A stretch of DNA of 32,063 nt, from positions 1 to 32,063 of the forward strand of contig DASSKK010000096.1 in assembly GCA_035690495.1 (NCBI GenBank). Reading direction: 5' to 3'. The notes below the pieces were generated by a model. That model was not told the origin of the DNA. It made no database searches and was given only the letters and a program-made list of their open reading frames with translations. Position numbers and translations under genes: made by a program. Of the stretch, positions 31,927-32,063 are shown piece by piece (the first letter of the stretch is position 1; every line of letters starts with the position of its first letter). This stretch comes from DASSKK01 sp035690495. Its GTDB lineage: Bacteria; Actinomycetota; Actinomycetes; Propionibacteriales; Nocardioidaceae.

Positions 31927-32063
31927 AATACCGTTCAGTTAGGTTGCTGGATGAGGTAGCTGGGCGGGTGATGAGGTTGCGGCCAAGCGGCGTGATGGCC
32001 GCGTTTGACGTGCCACTTGACGTACTTGCGTTTGATGACGCGGGGGTTGGCGCGGCGACGTCG
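31926..32063 (-). mobile_element. End of an IS4-type insertion sequence
   Basis: From about 31926, where TnpB similarity stops, to the window end the sequence belongs to an insertion sequence whose transposase is on the minus strand and stops about 10 bp from the junction. The terminal inverted repeat and target duplication cannot be confirmed because the other end is outside the window. Confidence 0.6.
31935..32063 (-). CDS. IS4-type transposase, C-terminal part (runs off window)
   Basis: The last 42 codons and stop (TGA at 31937-31935) of a transposase read on the minus strand: RRRRANPRVIKRKYVKWHVKRGHHAAWPQP...LIQQPN. The RANPRVIKRK block followed by a basic tail is typical of IS4-family transposases of actinobacteria. 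The frame is open to the window edge, so the gene continues beyond it. The copy may be intact and active; this cannot be judged here. Confidence 0.75.
   Translation of the reverse strand, partial: RRRRANPRVIKRKYVKWHVKRGHHAAWPQPHHPPSYLIQQPN

Overview
The window is high-GC, densely packed chromosomal DNA from an actinobacterium. GTG starts are common, ATGA overlaps couple genes, and several genes look leaderless. The protein sequences and gene order (degV, comEA, comEC, holA, rpsT, lepA, hemW, DUF3097, hrcA, dnaJ, rsmE, HIT) suggest the Propionibacteriales, most likely Nocardioides or a close relative. That placement is from memory of gene order and protein style, not from a search.

Layout. 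Positions 1-1447 hold the 3' part of leuS. A 154-bp gap with two 28-bp palindromes separates it from a two-gene signalling/redox operon (1602-4667): a receiver + thioredoxin-fold + FAD/NAD(P) reductase fusion, broken here by a frameshift, coupled by an ATGA overlap to a soluble CRP-domain histidine kinase. Next come a homocysteine S-methyltransferase, a convergent NAD(P)-binding protein, and a DegV lipid-binding protein. The DNA-uptake pair comEA-comEC is followed by holA and by convergent rpsT. A small accessory block at 12141-14138 holds a phosphotransferase, a 72-bp hairpin, an orphan secreted protein and a G-rich tandem repeat. It is followed by lepA, a second antibiotic-kinase-like gene, a MOSC protein, a long-chain acyl-CoA ligase, an MFS transporter fused to a cNMP-type domain, hemW, and DUF3097. 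A PadR-DUF1707 pair, an MBL-fold hydrolase, and the heat-shock block CIRCE-hrcA-dnaJ-rsmE come next. After that lie a minus-strand pair of a SigE-type sigma factor and a membrane GerMN/Gmad2 protein, and a leaderless HIT gene.

The last 1.1 kb (30927-32063) is a mobile-element graveyard: an IS5-type transposase remnant, a decayed GNAT acetyltransferase, and a TnpB N-terminal fragment apparently cut by an IS4-type transposase gene that runs off the window end.

Most of the window is ordinary core chromosome. The parts most worth following are the receiver-reductase/kinase module (it has lost the redox cysteines implied by its usual name, and the kinase's CRP-like domain lacks the cyclic-nucleotide signature), the sigma factor coupled to a membrane protein with GerMN and Gmad2 domains, the paired palindromes, the 72-bp hairpin, and the exact 6-nt spacing between -10-like hexamers and start codons. 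No tRNA, rRNA, CRISPR array or phage gene was seen.
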